From positions 1 through 64,000 of the forward strand of contig CALVAN010000007.1 in assembly GCA_944325555.1 (NCBI GenBank): DNA of 64,000 bases, read 5' to 3'. Positions 63,587-64,000 of the stretch are shown here, one piece after another (within the stretch, counting starts at the first letter, position 1; every line of letters begins with the position of its first letter). Source of the DNA: Candidatus Gastranaerophilales bacterium. Its GTDB lineage: Bacteria; Cyanobacteriota; Vampirovibrionia; Gastranaerophilales; Gastranaerophilaceae. Made by a program: the position numbers and the translations under genes. The notes below the pieces were generated by a model. The model made no database searches. It was not told where the DNA came from and worked only from the letters and a program-made list of their open reading frames with translations.

Positions 63587-64000
63587 AAAAATATATGAAA
63601 ATAAAAAGAAATTTGAGCACCTCTTAAGCAAAATCAATAAAAATAATGACTTGTCAGAAAACCTTATCATCGCAAATGAAGCGTTATATTTTGCTGTAAA
63701 ACAAAACACAGGATATTATGTTTCAAATAAACTTGAAAAATTTTATTGTGATTGTGCAAAGCAGATAAAAACAGATATTTCTAATATAGAATATGAAAAA
63801 AATTCCGTATTGCACGTTGCAACTTTAACCTGTAATATTGGCGGACATTCAAGAGTAATAGAAAGATGGGTAGAATTGGCACCCGAACATCAAAAAAACT
63901 CTGTTGTCCTTCTAAACCAAACTTGTGAAATTCCTTCTAAATTAAAAGAAAATACAGAAAAGAAAAACGGGCAGCTGTATGTTTTGGACAAACAAGCCGA
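63570..64000 (+). CDS. Glycosyltransferase-like protein, truncated by the window end
   Basis: The frame is open from the ATG at 63570 to the window end without a stop, giving at least 143 residues. The first 75 are helical and charged. Then [20 protein letters not shown] looks like the N-terminal glycine-rich loop of a GT-B glycosyltransferase, followed by a plausible beta strand (NSVVLLNQ). It overlaps the aminotransferase stop by 17 bases, so it belongs to the same operon. The catalytic half is outside the window, so the family is not certain. Confidence 0.65.
   Translation, partial: MNTDYKKIYENKKKFEHLLSKINKNNDLSENLIIANEALYFAVKQNTGYYVSNKLEKFYCDCAKQIKTDISNIEYEKNSVLHVATLTCNIGGHSRVIERWVELAPEHQKNSVVLLNQTCEIPSKLKENTEKKNGQLYVLDKQA

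Noticed and set aside
1-64000. tRNA or rRNA genes
   Set aside because: I saw no cloverleaf-like region with a TTCRA arm and no rRNA-like sequence on either strand; a covariance search would be needed to exclude them.

Overview
The window looks like a chromosome segment from a low-GC, diderm, gut-type bacterium. The best fit is the non-photosynthetic cyanobacterial sister lineage Vampirovibrionia (Melainabacteria), order Gastranaerophilales. Three things point there: a two-partner secretion (TPS) pair with a giant LktA-type filamentous adhesin, which requires an outer membrane; several otherwise unrelated proteins that carry a short N-terminal 'SFKG/SFG' motif, which I associate with that group from memory; and dense, AT-rich coding. 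The lineage assignment is inference, and no rRNA or tRNA gene is visible to settle it.

Layout. (1) 0.2-7.6 kb: a membrane-anchored kinase-like protein is divergent from a tightly coupled four-gene unit of HAD phosphatase, radical SAM/SPASM enzyme, coiled-coil protein and GH13-like glycosidase. (2) 7.6-11.1 kb: an endonuclease Q-UvrD helicase fusion and a GNAT acetyltransferase lie directly downstream of the giant gene. (3) 11.1-30.8 kb: tpsA (5815 codons, ending in a PilZ domain) and tpsB are divergent around a perfect 19-bp inverted repeat. (4) 30.9-37.0 kb: a phosphonate operon containing a cytidylyltransferase-PEP mutase fusion, a phosphonopyruvate decarboxylase-Fe-alcohol dehydrogenase fusion, an FkbM methyltransferase, a small Rossmann protein and a LicD-family transferase. 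It reads as a route from PEP to 2-hydroxyethylphosphonate, activation with CMP, and transfer to a glycan. (5) 37.0-37.8 kb: a gene-free block packed with hairpins and dispersed repeats. (6) 37.8-40.6 kb (minus strand): a small Rossmann protein, a CDP-glycerol glycerophosphotransferase-like protein, and a GT2 gene frameshifted by a 35-bp tandem duplication. (7) 40.8-44.5 kb: a phospholipase D-like protein and a DEDDh exonuclease, both with the SFKG-type motif. (8) 44.55-45.1 kb: a GIY-YIG gene enclosed by perfect 31-bp inverted repeats. (9) 45.1-64 kb: a more AT-rich surface-glycan locus made of two divergent arms, each headed by an XRE regulator. It holds many glycosyltransferases (several fused to each other, one to a radical SAM domain), FdtA-like ketoisomerases, a DegT aminotransferase, an ATP-grasp-HAD fusion and a methyltransferase. 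The last gene runs off the window.

How the genes work together. Regions 4, 6 and 9 together describe surface polysaccharide synthesis with unusual decorations: phosphonate, probably polyol phosphate, and 3-amino-3,6-dideoxyhexose. The TPS pair adds a second surface structure. The most novel-looking signals are the SFKG motif shared by unrelated enzymes, the PilZ domain at the end of an exported adhesin, a recurring 'FSIKN...LGIKIK' linker that joins glycan-enzyme modules, and the radical SAM enzymes in regions 1 and 9.
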